The notes: a model not told the origin generated them from the letters alone. A stretch of DNA of 64,000 nucleotides from Burkholderiales bacterium (GCA_016000195.1 JAECRO010000005.1:38010-102009); one strand, 5' to 3'. Positions 19,651 through 29,358 are shown, counted from the stretch's first letter. Translations and numbers: made by a program.

Positions 19651-21888
19651 TCAGGCCTTGCGGCGCAGCAGCCGCAGGCCGTTGGCCACCACCAGCAGGC
19701 TGGCGCCCATGTCGGCGAACACCGCCATCCACATGGTGGCGCTGCCAAACACGGCCAGCACGAAAAACACGATCTTGATCCCGAGGGCCAGCGTGATGTT
19801 CTGCCACAGCACGGCATGCGTGCGCCGCGACAGGCGCACCGTCTCGGCAATGCGCCGCAGGTTGTCGTTCATGATGACCACATCGGCCGCCTCGATGGCA
19901 ATGTCGGCGCCCGCGCCGCCCATGGCAAAACCGATGTCGGCCTGCGCCAGCGCGGGCGCGTCGTTGATGCCGTCGCCGATCATGCCGGTCGCGCCGTACC
20001 GGCCTTGCATTTCCCGGATGGCGGCCAGTTTTTCCTCGGGCAGCAGGTTGCCGCGCACGTCAATGATGCCGGCCTGCGCCGCCACTGCGCTGGCCGTGGC
20101 GGCGTTGTCGCCGCTGAGCATGACGGGCGTCACGCCCAGCGCCTTCAGCTCGGCAATCGCCTGGCGCGAGGTTTCCCTGATCGTGTCGGCCACCGCAAAA
20201 ATCCCCAGCACGCCCTGCCCGCTGGCCAGCAGCGTGACCGTGCGGCCCTGCTGTTCATGCAGCGCCAGCGCCGCTTCCAGCGCAGGCGAGCATTGCCGGC
20301 GTTCCTCCACCAGCCGGTGGTTGCCCAGCGCATACGGTTGTCCACCGATCTGGCCCTGAACGCCCCGCCCCGACAGCGCTTCAAGCCTCTCGACCGCCTC
20401 TGCCGCCTCTGCCGGCAGGGCGCTTTGCAGGTTGCCATCCTTCAGCCCTTGCGCGATGGCGCTGGACACCGGATGGTCGGAGCGCGCCGCCAGCGTGGCC
20501 GCCAGGCGGCCGACTTCGGCCCGATCCGCGCCGTTCCAAACCTGCCACGCCACCAGCACCGGCTTGCCCTGGGTGATGGTGCCGGTCTTGTCCAGCGCCA
20601 CGGCCTTCAGCCGGCGGGCCTCTTCCAGGTAAGTGCCGCCCTTGATCAATATGCCGCGCCGGGCCGCCGTGGTCAGGCCGCTGACGACCGTGACCGGGGT
20701 GGACACCACCAGCGCGCACGGGCAGGCAATCACCAGCAGCACCAGCGCCTTGTACAGCGCCTCCAGCCAGGTCCAGTCAAGCGCCAGCGGCGTCAAGGCG
20801 GCCACGGCCAGCGCCAGCAGGAACACCGCCGGTGTGTAGATGGCGGCGAAACGGTCGATGAAGGTTTGCGTGGGCGCGCGCGCGCCTTGCGCCTGCTCGA
20901 CGGCATGGATGATGCGCGCCAGCGTGCTGTCGCTGGCGGCCGCCGTCACCCGCAGCTCCAGCGCGCCGGTCTGGCTGATGGTGCCGCCGAACACGCTGTC
21001 GCCCGCCGCCTTGTCCACCGGCAGGCTTTCGCCGGTGACGGGCGCCTGGTTGACCGCGCTGGCGCCAGCCGTGACCAGACCATCCAGCGGAATGCGCCCG
21101 CCGGGCCTGACGCGCACCGTCGCGCCCAGCGGCACGTCATTGAGCGGCACGCTGGTCCACTGGCCGTCCGGCTGACGAAGCTCGGCTTCTTCGGGCGCCA
21201 GCGCCATCAGGCCCTTGATGGCATTGCGCGCGCGGTCCACCGCCATGGCCTCGATCAGCTCGGCGATGGAATACAGCGCCATCACCATGGCCGCCTCGGG
21301 CCACTGGCCGATCAGGAAGGCGCCCGTGACGGCCACCGTCATCAGCGCATTGATGTTGAGCCGGCGCCTGAACAAGGCCGTGAGGCCTTTCTGGTACACC
21401 TCCAGCCCGGCCATGAAGATGGCGGCCAGCGCCAGCGCCATGCCGGCCAGCGTCCAGGGCAGGCCGGCGGGGGCAAAAAAGCTGATGGCCTCGGCCACGC
21501 CCGCCAGCACCAGCGCGCCCGCCAGCCGGGGCAGGCCCGGGGGCAGGCCGCCGTGACCATGCGCGTGGCCGTGGTCGTGCCCGCCATGGGTTTCGCCGAC
21601 CGGCCCGGCGGCGGCAAACGGCTGCATCCTGTAGCCCGCCTGGCCTATCGCGCTGACCGCCGCCTGAAGGGCTTCGGCCTGCGCATCAATCGTCAGCGTG
21701 CGCGCCACCAGCTGAAAGCTGAGCGAGCGGATGCCCGGCACGCCGGCCAGCACGCGCCGGATGTCGGCCTCTTCAACCGCGCAGTCCATCGCCGGGATGC
21801 GAAAGCGCGCGGCGCCGGCGGGCGCGGGCGCGGCGGGAATGTTGGCAATGGCGGGCGTGTGGGAGGGTTGCTTGCAGCAGTCGCTCAT
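19651..21888 (-). CDS. Heavy-metal P1B-type ATPase (Cd/Zn/Pb)
   Basis: HMA-like N-term, His-rich GGHDHGHAHGHGG, CPCALV, DKTGTIT, GDGINDAPAL. Confidence 0.95.
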   Translation of the reverse strand: MSDCCKQPSHTPAIANIPAAPAPAGAARFRIPAMDCAVEEADIRRVLAGVPGIRSLSFQLVARTLTIDAQAEALQAAVSAIGQAGYRMQPFAAAGPVGETHGGHDHGHAHGHGGLPPGLPRLAGALVLAGVAEAISFFAPAGLPWTLAGMALALAAIFMAGLEVYQKGLTALFRRRLNINALMTVAVTGAFLIGQWPEAAMVMALYSIAELIEAMAVDRARNAIKGLMALAPEEAELRQPDGQWTSVPLNDVPLGATVRVRPGGRIPLDGLVTAGASAVNQAPVTGESLPVDKAAGDSVFGGTISQTGALELRVTAAASDSTLARIIHAVEQAQGARAPTQTFIDRFAAIYTPAVFLLALAVAALTPLALDWTWLEALYKALVLLVIACPCALVVSTPVTVVSGLTTAARRGILIKGGTYLEEARRLKAVALDKTGTITQGKPVLVAWQVWNGADRAEVGRLAATLAARSDHPVSSAIAQGLKDGNLQSALPAEAAEAVERLEALSGRGVQGQIGGQPYALGNHRLVEERRQCSPALEAALALHEQQGRTVTLLASGQGVLGIFAVADTIRETSRQAIAELKALGVTPVMLSGDNAATASAVAAQAGIIDVRGNLLPEEKLAAIREMQGRYGATGMIGDGINDAPALAQADIGFAMGGAGADIAIEAADVVIMNDNLRRIAETVRLSRRTHAVLWQNITLALGIKIVFFVLAVFGSATMWMAVFADMGASLLVVANGLRLLRRKA

Positions 21889-21910
21889 GGTTTTTATTTC
21901 CTGTGCCACC

Positions 21911-21941
21911 ATTAAAAACCCTGAACCCACTTGAAGGTCAA
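21911..21941 (-). promoter_or_regulatory. MerR-type promoter/operator for the metal ATPase
   Basis: Minus strand TTGACC-(19 bp)-TTTAAT with imperfect dyad ACCTTCAA-N5-TTCAGGGT (21918-21938) in the spacer. Confidence 0.7.
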
Positions 21942-21944
21942 GCC

Positions 21945-22403
21945 ATGTCCGCCATAAAACCTCTGCGCCTGATCGGGAAAGCCGCCGCCCTGAGCGGCGT
22001 CAGCGCCGCCAACATCCGTTTCTACGAGGCCCAGGGCCTGCTGGCGGCCGGCCCGCGCGCGGCCAACGGCTACCGCGGCTACGCCGACGGCGACATCCAC
22101 CAGCTGCGCTTCATCCGCCTGTGCCGGGCGATGGACATGTCGCTCGATGAAGTGCGCACCTTGCTGAACCTGGACCTGGCTGAAAAAGCCGGATGCGCGG
22201 CGGCGAACGCCGCGCTCGAATCCCACATCGCGCATGTCGGCGAGCGCCTGGCCGAACTGCAGGCCCTGCAGGACGACCTGGTAAAGCTGCGCGCCTGCTG
22301 CGACGGCAGCGGGCCGCAGTGCCGGATCATGCAGGCGCTGCACGACCGCGCCGCGCACCTGCCGCGCGAAGAGGCGAAGTCGCGCGCGCACCGGCATGTG
22401 TGA
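21945..22403 (+). CDS. MerR-family Cd/Pb-responsive regulator (CadR/PbrR-like)
   Basis: LIGKAAALSGVSAANIRFYEAQGLLA HTH; C-terminal metal-site-like CCDGSGPQC; divergent from metal ATPase. Confidence 0.92.
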   Translation: MSAIKPLRLIGKAAALSGVSAANIRFYEAQGLLAAGPRAANGYRGYADGDIHQLRFIRLCRAMDMSLDEVRTLLNLDLAEKAGCAAANAALESHIAHVGERLAELQALQDDLVKLRACCDGSGPQCRIMQALHDRAAHLPREEAKSRAHRHV

Positions 22404-22500
22404 TGCGCAACACGGCCTTCCCGGATTTCATCGCGGCGCGGATGCCGCCGTGAGCCCTACGCTGATTGCCACCGGCCAGGGCGTGGACTACAGTGTTTCG

Positions 22501-23613
22501 ATGCACTCAACACTTTCCCCATGGCGGCTGGTTCATCTGGCGCTGCTGGCGTCTGCCCTGGCCTTGAGCGCTGGCGCATCGGCGCAACAACCGCCGCCCA
22601 GCCTCCAGCCCGACAGCGGCCCGTGGAGCAGCGGCGCGGGTTTTCACTTTGACCTGGGCAAGAAAAAACTGAAGAAAACCCGCCAGTCGGTCAGCGGCAT
22701 CGCCTGCAACCTCGATGCCCGGCAGCAGCGCGTTTGCCTGGTGGTTTTTGATGAAGGCGCGCAGGCCCGCTACGCTTATCTGGGCGACAAGGCATTGACC
22801 CCCGATGCCGAACCCGTGGTGCTGCGCGACACGGCTGACGAACTCGATGCCGAGGGTGCGGCCACCGACGGGCAGTATTTCTACGTCACCGGCTCGCACT
22901 CGGCCAAACGCAACGACTGCGCCAGCAACCCCGGCAGCCGCCATGTGCTGCGCTTGCGGCTGGACCCGGCCACCGGCCGCGCCAGCCGCGCGCAGGCGGA
23001 CCCTGCCGGCAGCGGCAGGCTGTGGCCGATCATGCAGGCGCAGCCCGAGCTGGCGGCGCACGTCGGCGAGAACAAATGCCTGGGCTCCGAGATACCGCCC
23101 CAGGCGCCCGCGCTGGCCGGCCAGCAAGGCGTGAATATCGAGGGCCTGGCGGTGCAGGGCGGGCGGCTGTACTTTGGTTTTCGCGGCCCGGTTTCAAAGG
23201 GTGTGGCCTTGGTGCTGGCCGTCGATGCCGATGCGCTGTTTGGCGCTGAAGCGGCGCGCGACCCCAAGGCGACGATGACCCGCCTGGCGCTCGGCCAGAA
23301 CCGGGGCATTCGCGACATGGTGGCCGTCAAGACCGGGTTGCTGCTGCTGGCCGGGCCGGACGACAGCAGCGCCAGCCAGGGCGCGGGCTGGACGGTGGCC
23401 TGGTGGGATGGCAAGGCCGCCGAAGGCCGCGTGGTGCAGCCCAGGGTTCTGGCGACGCTGGACCTGAGCGGCGTCAAGCTGCGCAAGTGCGACAAGGAAC
23501 TCAAGCCCGAGGCCATGACGGTACTGGAAGAAACCCCTGCCGCCTACAAGCTGCTGGTGCTGTCGGACGGCCTGTGCGACGGCGGGCCGCTGGCCTTCAC
23601 GCTTGCGCGCTGA
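22501..23613 (+). CDS. DUF3616-like secreted protein
   Basis: Signal peptide; VSGIACNLDARQQRVCLVVFDEG, NIEGLAVQGGRLYFGFRGPV. Confidence 0.7.
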   Translation: MHSTLSPWRLVHLALLASALALSAGASAQQPPPSLQPDSGPWSSGAGFHFDLGKKKLKKTRQSVSGIACNLDARQQRVCLVVFDEGAQARYAYLGDKALTPDAEPVVLRDTADELDAEGAATDGQYFYVTGSHSAKRNDCASNPGSRHVLRLRLDPATGRASRAQADPAGSGRLWPIMQAQPELAAHVGENKCLGSEIPPQAPALAGQQGVNIEGLAVQGGRLYFGFRGPVSKGVALVLAVDADALFGAEAARDPKATMTRLALGQNRGIRDMVAVKTGLLLLAGPDDSSASQGAGWTVAWWDGKAAEGRVVQPRVLATLDLSGVKLRKCDKELKPEAMTVLEETPAAYKLLVLSDGLCDGGPLAFTLAR

Positions 23614-23731
23614 GGGAACCCGCATTAACGGGGGCTAAATTGCTCCTGAAACAATAGCTATTAATGCACACAGGCATTGCGCAAATGGCCTTTTTTAATG
23701 CTTTTTTGAAAATACGCGGCTAGCGTTAGCC

Positions 23732-23814
23732 CGTCATTCCCGCGCAGGCGGGAATCCAGACTCGTGTGAGCGTTCAATCCCGGTTGCTGGCTCCCCGCCT
23801 GCGCGGGGATGACG
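23732..23814. repeat. REP/BIME-like inverted repeat pair
   Basis: CGTCATTCCCGCGCAGGCGGGAATCCAG and inverted CTCCCCGCCTGCGCGGGGATGACG arms. Confidence 0.85.
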
Positions 23815-23818
23815 CGCC

Positions 23819-24049
23819 TCAGGCCAGCAATGCGGCGCTCACCGCAGCCTCATCGAGCACCGCAAACGCCATGTTGTGCCGCCCGGTCAGCGGGCCGCCG
23901 CCCGGAATGAGGTGGCCGTCCGCGTCATGGCCCAGCGCCTTGAACTTCCACACATTGCCAATCAGCTTGAGGTTGCCGACGCATTCCCCCTGGCGGGTCA
24001 GAACCCGAACCACCTGGTCGTTCACGCGGTGCAGGGTCAGTGGATTCAA
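23819..24049 (-). CDS. Small hypothetical protein (76 aa)
   Basis: MNPLTLHRVNDQVVRVLTRQGECVGNLKLIGNVWKFKALGHDADGHLIPGGG...; compact globular composition. Confidence 0.65.
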   Translation of the reverse strand: MNPLTLHRVNDQVVRVLTRQGECVGNLKLIGNVWKFKALGHDADGHLIPGGGPLTGRHNMAFAVLDEAAVSAALLA

Positions 24050-24196
24050 GGCGGCGGCTCCGGTGGGTTTGTGTCTGAAAGGCCGGAGCCGAGTTTAGCG
24101 ACCCGCGCAAGCCGCAATCCTGAACCGGAATTCAGGGCAAGCGCAGAGCCAGTTAATCTCGGGCCTTGTTCAAACCTTTTTTGAAAAGGCCGAAAG

Positions 24197-25474
24197 ATGC
24201 TTGATCTACTCGTCAAAAACGCCAGCCTGCCCGATGGCCGGACCGGCATGTCGGTGGCCGTGCGCGATGGCTTAATCGCCGAGGTCGCGCCCGGCCTGGA
24301 CGCCCCGGCGCGCGAGCTCATCGACGCGCAAGGCTTCCTGCTCAGCCCGCCCTTCGTCGATGCCCATTTCCACATGGACGCGACCCTGAGCTACGGCCTG
24401 CCGCGCGTCAACCAAAGCGGCACGCTGCTCGAAGGCATTGCCGTGTGGGGCGAACTCAAACCCCTGCTGACGGCCGACGCCATCATCGAGCGCGCCCTCG
24501 CCTACTGCGACTGGGCTGTCGCCAAAGGCCTGCTGGCGATTCGCAGCCATGTCGATACCAGCGACCCCAGCCTGCTGCCGGTCGAGGCGCTGCTCGAAGT
24601 CAGGCGCCGCGTCGCGCCCTACCTCGACCTGCAGCTGGTCGCCTTTCCGCAGGACGGCGTGCTGCGCTCCAAAGGCGGCATGGAGAACCTGAAACGAGCC
24701 TTGGACCTGGGCGTGGACGTGGTCGGCGGCATCCCGCACTTCGAGCGCACGAGTGAACAAGGCGCGGCCAGCGTGCGGCTGCTGTGCGAGCTGGCGGCCG
24801 AGCGCGGCCTGCTGGTGGACATGCACTGCGACGAGAGCGACGACCCGCTGTCGCGCCACATCGAGACGCTGGCCTTCGAGGCGCAGCGCCTGGGCTTGCA
24901 GGGCCGCGTCAACGGCTCGCACTGCACGTCAATGCATTCGATGGACAACTATTACGTCAGCAAGCTGCTGCCGCTGATCTTTGAGGCCGGCGTCAGCGTC
25001 ATCGCCAACCCGCTGATCAACATCACGCTGCAGGGCCGGCACGACAGCTACCCCAAGCGGCGCGGCATGACCCGCGTTCCCGAGTTGCTGGCCGCCGGCG
25101 TGAACGTCGCCTTCGGCCACGACTGCGTGATGGACCCGTGGTACGGCATGGGCAGCGGCGACATGCTCGAAGTCGCGCACATGGGTTTGCACGTGGCGCA
25201 GATGACCAGCCAGCAAGGCATCCGCGCCGGCTTCGACGCGGTGACGGTGAATGCGGCGAAGGTGATGCACCTGCAGGGCTACGGCTTGGCGCCGGGCTGC
25301 GATGCGAGCTTCGTGCTGCTGCAGGCGCGGGATGCGGTGGAGGCGATCCGGTTAAGGGCGAATCGGCTAAAGGTGTGGAGGAAGGGCAAGCTGGTGGCTG
25401 AGACGCCGGAGGTGGTGGCGCGGTTGCTGCTGCCGCAGCGGTCTTCGGCCACCCGCTTCATGCCTTCTCGATAG
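24197..25474 (+). CDS. Cytosine deaminase-like amidohydrolase
   Basis: FVDAHFHMDATLSYGLPRVNQSGTLLEGI, DMHCDESDDPLSRHIETLA, GSHCTSMHSM, FGHDCVMDPWYGMGSGDMLEVAHMG. Confidence 0.92.
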   Translation: MLDLLVKNASLPDGRTGMSVAVRDGLIAEVAPGLDAPARELIDAQGFLLSPPFVDAHFHMDATLSYGLPRVNQSGTLLEGIAVWGELKPLLTADAIIERALAYCDWAVAKGLLAIRSHVDTSDPSLLPVEALLEVRRRVAPYLDLQLVAFPQDGVLRSKGGMENLKRALDLGVDVVGGIPHFERTSEQGAASVRLLCELAAERGLLVDMHCDESDDPLSRHIETLAFEAQRLGLQGRVNGSHCTSMHSMDNYYVSKLLPLIFEAGVSVIANPLINITLQGRHDSYPKRRGMTRVPELLAAGVNVAFGHDCVMDPWYGMGSGDMLEVAHMGLHVAQMTSQQGIRAGFDAVTVNAAKVMHLQGYGLAPGCDASFVLLQARDAVEAIRLRANRLKVWRKGKLVAETPEVVARLLLPQRSSATRFMPSR

Positions 25475-25506
25475 ACTCCGAATTGCTTTGAGCGCCGTTG
25501 GACTGA

Positions 25507-25833
25507 CGCGAGCGACTTGAGTCAGAAGACAAGACCAAAAATGAAATGATGCGCCAGATGATTCATACCTGCCTGCAAAATGCCTTGCCATTTCACTTCG
25601 TGCTGACGGACAGCTGGTTCGCTTCGGAGGAGAACTTTGACTTCATCACGAGCCGGGGCAAGCACTTCATGGCGGCCCTGAAGAGCAACCGGCTGGTGGC
25701 GTTGAGCCAGGAAGACTGGAAGAAAAAGCGTTTCGTGCGCGTAGACGAGCTGCGATTTTCAGCGCAAGGCGCCGTGCAAGGCTGGCTCAAGGGGTCTGCC
25801 GCCTGGGCCATGCGCAGGCTGTGGCGGGCATAA
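25507..25833 (+). mobile_element. DDE transposase fragment (IS remnant, truncated both ends)
   Basis: SEDKTKNEMMRQMIHTCLQNALPFHFVLTDSWFASEENFDFITSRGKHFMAALKSNRLV...; preceded by in-frame stop, no start or terminal IRs recognised. Confidence 0.85.
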
Positions 25834-25890
25834 TTGCGATTCGGAATTCCCCACTTCAGCCGCCCGTCGTTTCCCAAATCAGCACAATCC

Positions 25891-28401
25891 ATGTCCCGCA
25901 ACCCAGCACGCCCCCTCAGGAAGCCGATCTCCGCGGCCCTCGCCCCCGAAGAGCAAGCGGCACTGGCACTGCTTCATCTCGAAAAAGGCCGCTTTCGTGA
26001 TGCCATTGACTGCTACAAGACCCTGCTGAAGACCGGGCAGCGCCCCGAATGGCTGGCCGGGCTGGCCAGCGCCTATGCCGGACGCGCACAAGCGCTTGCC
26101 GACAAAGGCATGCGACGTGAAGCGATTGAGCTATGGCGCAGCCGTGCCGAGGTTTGCCACACGGCGCTGTGGGAAGGCCCCTACGCAGGCTGGCTGATGG
26201 CCGAGGGCAGAATGAGCGAGGTGCTGGGCGATCTGTCCAGGCGCCGCGCCGCATCCGATGGCAAAGCCGACGACGGGCTCGCCGCCCTGGAAGCGCAGTT
26301 GGCCCCCGGCTTGTTGTCAGCCGACGATGCCGCCTTGAAGCAACTGCCGGCCGGGTCGCTGCTGTTGCAGCACCGCCCGCTCGCCCTGGCGGCGCTGGCG
26401 GCCTACGCCCGCCAGGACGCGGCCGCGCTGGAGGAGGCACTGGCAGGCATTTCCTTTCGTTCGCCCTATCGCGACCTGCGCTCGCTGCTCAAGGCGATGG
26501 CGCTTTGGGAGACTGATCGCGAGGCGGCGCGCGCAGCCATCGAGCGCGTGCCGCGGACCAGCCCATTCGAGCCACTCGCGGCACCCTTGCGCAGCGTGCT
26601 GGCGTCAGGTTCCGAGCGTTTGCAGCATTGGGTCCGTCTCAACGGCAGCCAGCAATTGATTGCGCTGGACTTGCTGGGCTGCCCGCGCACATGGGCTCCC
26701 TTGTTGCAAGCCCTGGCTGCTGCCAAAGCCGATCTGGCTCCCACTGAGCTGTTCGATCTGGTGCAGCGCAACGCGCGCGTTTTGCCCGAAGCGCTTGCCA
26801 CGCGCGTGTGGCAATGGCTGGCTCCGTGGGCGCAGCGGCGCGGTTGTGCGAGCCCGCTGATCTTTGGCAAGCCATCCCGGGCGCACCAGGAGTGCGCCAC
26901 CGCACTGGCGGTCGAGATCAAAGGAGAGTTCGGCCATGCCGAGGAGCATTGGCTGGACGCGGTGGACCTGCTGGCCAGCAGCAAGGACACCGATGACCGG
27001 CTGCGCGCGGCGATGGTGCTGCGCCACATGGCGACCAGAAAAAAGCATTTGTCTCGCGAAGGGATGCTCGACAAGGCGGGCGCCGGGTATTTAACGCGCA
27101 GCCTGGAGTTTGACGCCAGTGACTGCGATGTACACGTTCGGCTGGTGGCGTACTGGCGACACCATGGCGATTTGAAAAAAGCCCGTGAACGCCTGGACGC
27201 AGGGCTGAGCCTGTTTCCCGACAGCGCGGCGCTGCTGGGCGAAGCGGTTGAAACCGCGCTGGCGACCAGCGCCTTCAAAAAGGCGGCCACCACGGCACGC
27301 CGCCTGCTGGCGCTCGATCCGCTCAACCGCAAGGTGCGCACCCTGCTTGGCAACGCCCATTTGTCACATGCCGGCAAGCACATCGCGGCAGGCAAGCTGG
27401 AGCCGGCGAAAAAGGAAATCGAAGAAGCGCGCAGCTGGCTGGGCGCCGCTGCCGAGCAGGGTCGCCTGCAACTGCTGCTGGCCTGGACCGAAGCGCAAGG
27501 AAGCCCTGAGCGGCTGCGCCTGGCGCAACTTGCCGTGACGACCTGGGGCGGCGGGCTGGCCGCTGGCTGGCGCCTGCTGCGGGAGGCGCAGGGCATCTTT
27601 GCCCGTGTTGACTTGGCTTCGGCGAACTGGCTGCTCAGTGAAGCAGGCATCGATTCAGCCAAAGCACTGGCGCCAGCCGATGTCCTGGAGCTGGTGCAGG
27701 TGCTGGAACAAGAGGCGCCTGTCGCCCGCAAGGGGGCAGCCCCGCTGGCGCCCTGGCGCAAGGCGCTGGCGGCGCTGGCTTCGGCCCCGCTGTTCGACGC
27801 CGAGACGACCGTGAGAATCTGCGAGGCATGGAGTAGCCACAAGGAGCACGATCTGCTTGAAAAGTTCGCCACGGCCGCACGCAAGCGCTGGCCGGACTGG
27901 CCCGTCTTTGTTTACCACGCAGTGGCCGCACGCTTTGGCAAGACCGGAGGGATTGCGACCGAGCGCGACTTCGATGATCTGGAGCGCGCGGGGAAGCTCG
28001 CACAGAAAAACAAGGATTTCAAACTGAACTCGCGCATCGAGGCGCTGTTCGAGGCCGATGATCCAGGCCCTGACTTTGATGATTCGCACCCGATGGAGGG
28101 GCCGCCACTCCAGGTGCTGCAGGCGCTTCGGGAGATGCTCGAACAGACCATCATGATGGATGGCGGCAAGTCCTTCCTGAAAAAGGCCCGCGACAGTTTT
28201 GGCGATGCGCTGATCCGCCAGCTTGAGAAGGAGTGTGGCGGCGACAAGAAGGCATTTTTTGGTCGCCTGATTGAACTGACCATGGCTGAAATGGCCAGAC
28301 CTTTTGGCCAGCCGTTCCAGCCCGCGACGATCATAAACAAGGCCGCGCCAGCCAAACCCATAGCGCCCGCCCAAGGGCAAGAAAGCCTGTTCGATGAGTG
28401 A
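25891..28401 (+). CDS. Large helical/TPR-like repeat protein, first gene of Hsp70-like operon
   Basis: MSRNPARPLRKPISAALAPEEQAALALLHLEKGRFRDAIDCYKTLLKTGQRPEWLAGLASAYAGRAQALADKG...; TPR-like segments; stop overlaps next start. Confidence 0.85.
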   Translation: MSRNPARPLRKPISAALAPEEQAALALLHLEKGRFRDAIDCYKTLLKTGQRPEWLAGLASAYAGRAQALADKGMRREAIELWRSRAEVCHTALWEGPYAGWLMAEGRMSEVLGDLSRRRAASDGKADDGLAALEAQLAPGLLSADDAALKQLPAGSLLLQHRPLALAALAAYARQDAAALEEALAGISFRSPYRDLRSLLKAMALWETDREAARAAIERVPRTSPFEPLAAPLRSVLASGSERLQHWVRLNGSQQLIALDLLGCPRTWAPLLQALAAAKADLAPTELFDLVQRNARVLPEALATRVWQWLAPWAQRRGCASPLIFGKPSRAHQECATALAVEIKGEFGHAEEHWLDAVDLLASSKDTDDRLRAAMVLRHMATRKKHLSREGMLDKAGAGYLTRSLEFDASDCDVHVRLVAYWRHHGDLKKARERLDAGLSLFPDSAALLGEAVETALATSAFKKAATTARRLLALDPLNRKVRTLLGNAHLSHAGKHIAAGKLEPAKKEIEEARSWLGAAAEQGRLQLLLAWTEAQGSPERLRLAQLAVTTWGGGLAAGWRLLREAQGIFARVDLASANWLLSEAGIDSAKALAPADVLELVQVLEQEAPVARKGAAPLAPWRKALAALASAPLFDAETTVRICEAWSSHKEHDLLEKFATAARKRWPDWPVFVYHAVAARFGKTGGIATERDFDDLERAGKLAQKNKDFKLNSRIEALFEADDPGPDFDDSHPMEGPPLQVLQALREMLEQTIMMDGGKSFLKKARDSFGDALIRQLEKECGGDKKAFFGRLIELTMAEMARPFGQPFQPATIINKAAPAKPIAPAQGQESLFDE

Positions 28402-28687
28402 CCCCTACCAGGTGCTGGGCATTGCCCGTGGCGCCGACGATGCCGCAGTCCGCGCCGCCTACCTCGCTGCCGTGCGACTGCACCCGCCTGAGCGCGATGC
28501 CGAGCGCTTTGCAGCCGTGCGCAGGGCGTTTGACACGGTGTCGAGCGCACGCTTGCGGCTTGAGCACGAGTTGTTTAACCAGGAACCGCCGACCCTCGAT
28601 GGATTGCTGCATTTGCTGCAGGCCGATTTTTCTCCACGCCGCCCCGACACCGCCAGCCTGCTGCGCCTGCTCAAAGGGGGGCAATGA
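28394..28687 (+). CDS. J-domain protein with HPP in place of HPD
   Basis: DPYQVLGIARGADDAAVRAAYLAAVRLHPPERDAERFAAVRRAFDTV. Confidence 0.85.
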   Translation: MSDPYQVLGIARGADDAAVRAAYLAAVRLHPPERDAERFAAVRRAFDTVSSARLRLEHELFNQEPPTLDGLLHLLQADFSPRRPDTASLLRLLKGGQ

Positions 28688-29358
28688 TGGACGCTGAGGC
28701 GAAAGAGCGCTTGATCGATGAGTTTCGGGCCTGCCTGGAGGATTGGGAGCCGGCCGATGGCAACGCTTGCGACGCAGCAGGAGACGGGCCTGCGGTGGAT
28801 CTGGCGCTGCTGTTCGCCGAATTGTCGGTGTTGCGCAATGAAGTTCGGGCCGAGGCACGCCAGTTCAAGACGGCGCTGGACGACATGCGCGCGCTCACCG
28901 AATTGCTCAGTGAACAAAACCGCCGGCTGGCGCAGGACCTGGAGCGCGCGCGCGAAGCCGAAGGCGCGGCGCTTCGCCAGAGCGAGCGCCGGTTGTTGCT
29001 TGAGATACTGGAGATTCGCGACCGCATTGGCGCTGCCATGGGTGTTTTTAGTGCCTATCGTCCCGGTTGGCTTTCCCGCCTGGCACCGGCCGAAACCCGG
29101 CTGGCACAGGGCCTGGGCGAAGGTATCACGCTGACCCTGCGCCGGCTGGACGATGTGCTCGCCGAGCGGCGCGTACGCGCCATCGAAGCGGTCGGGGGTC
29201 GGCTTGACCCCAACACCATGCGCGCCATTGCGACCGCCGTTGACGCGGACCGTGCCCCAGGTGAAGTACTGAGAGAGGCGCGACGCGGTTATATGCGCGA
29301 TGACGAACTGCTGCGCCTGGCAGAAGTCATCGTTAACAAAAGAGAGAATCAAATATGA
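28684..29358 (+). CDS. GrpE-like nucleotide exchange factor
   Basis: Coiled N-terminal half; C-term RLDPNTMRAIATAVDADRAPGEVLREARRGYMRDDELLRLAEVIVNK resembles GrpE head. Confidence 0.85.
   Translation: MMDAEAKERLIDEFRACLEDWEPADGNACDAAGDGPAVDLALLFAELSVLRNEVRAEARQFKTALDDMRALTELLSEQNRRLAQDLERAREAEGAALRQSERRLLLEILEIRDRIGAAMGVFSAYRPGWLSRLAPAETRLAQGLGEGITLTLRRLDDVLAERRVRAIEAVGGRLDPNTMRAIATAVDADRAPGEVLREARRGYMRDDELLRLAEVIVNKRENQI

Noticed and set aside
19816-21915. 699-aa antisense ORF over the metal ATPase
   Set aside because: Shadow of P-type ATPase codons; low-complexity composition, no domain motifs
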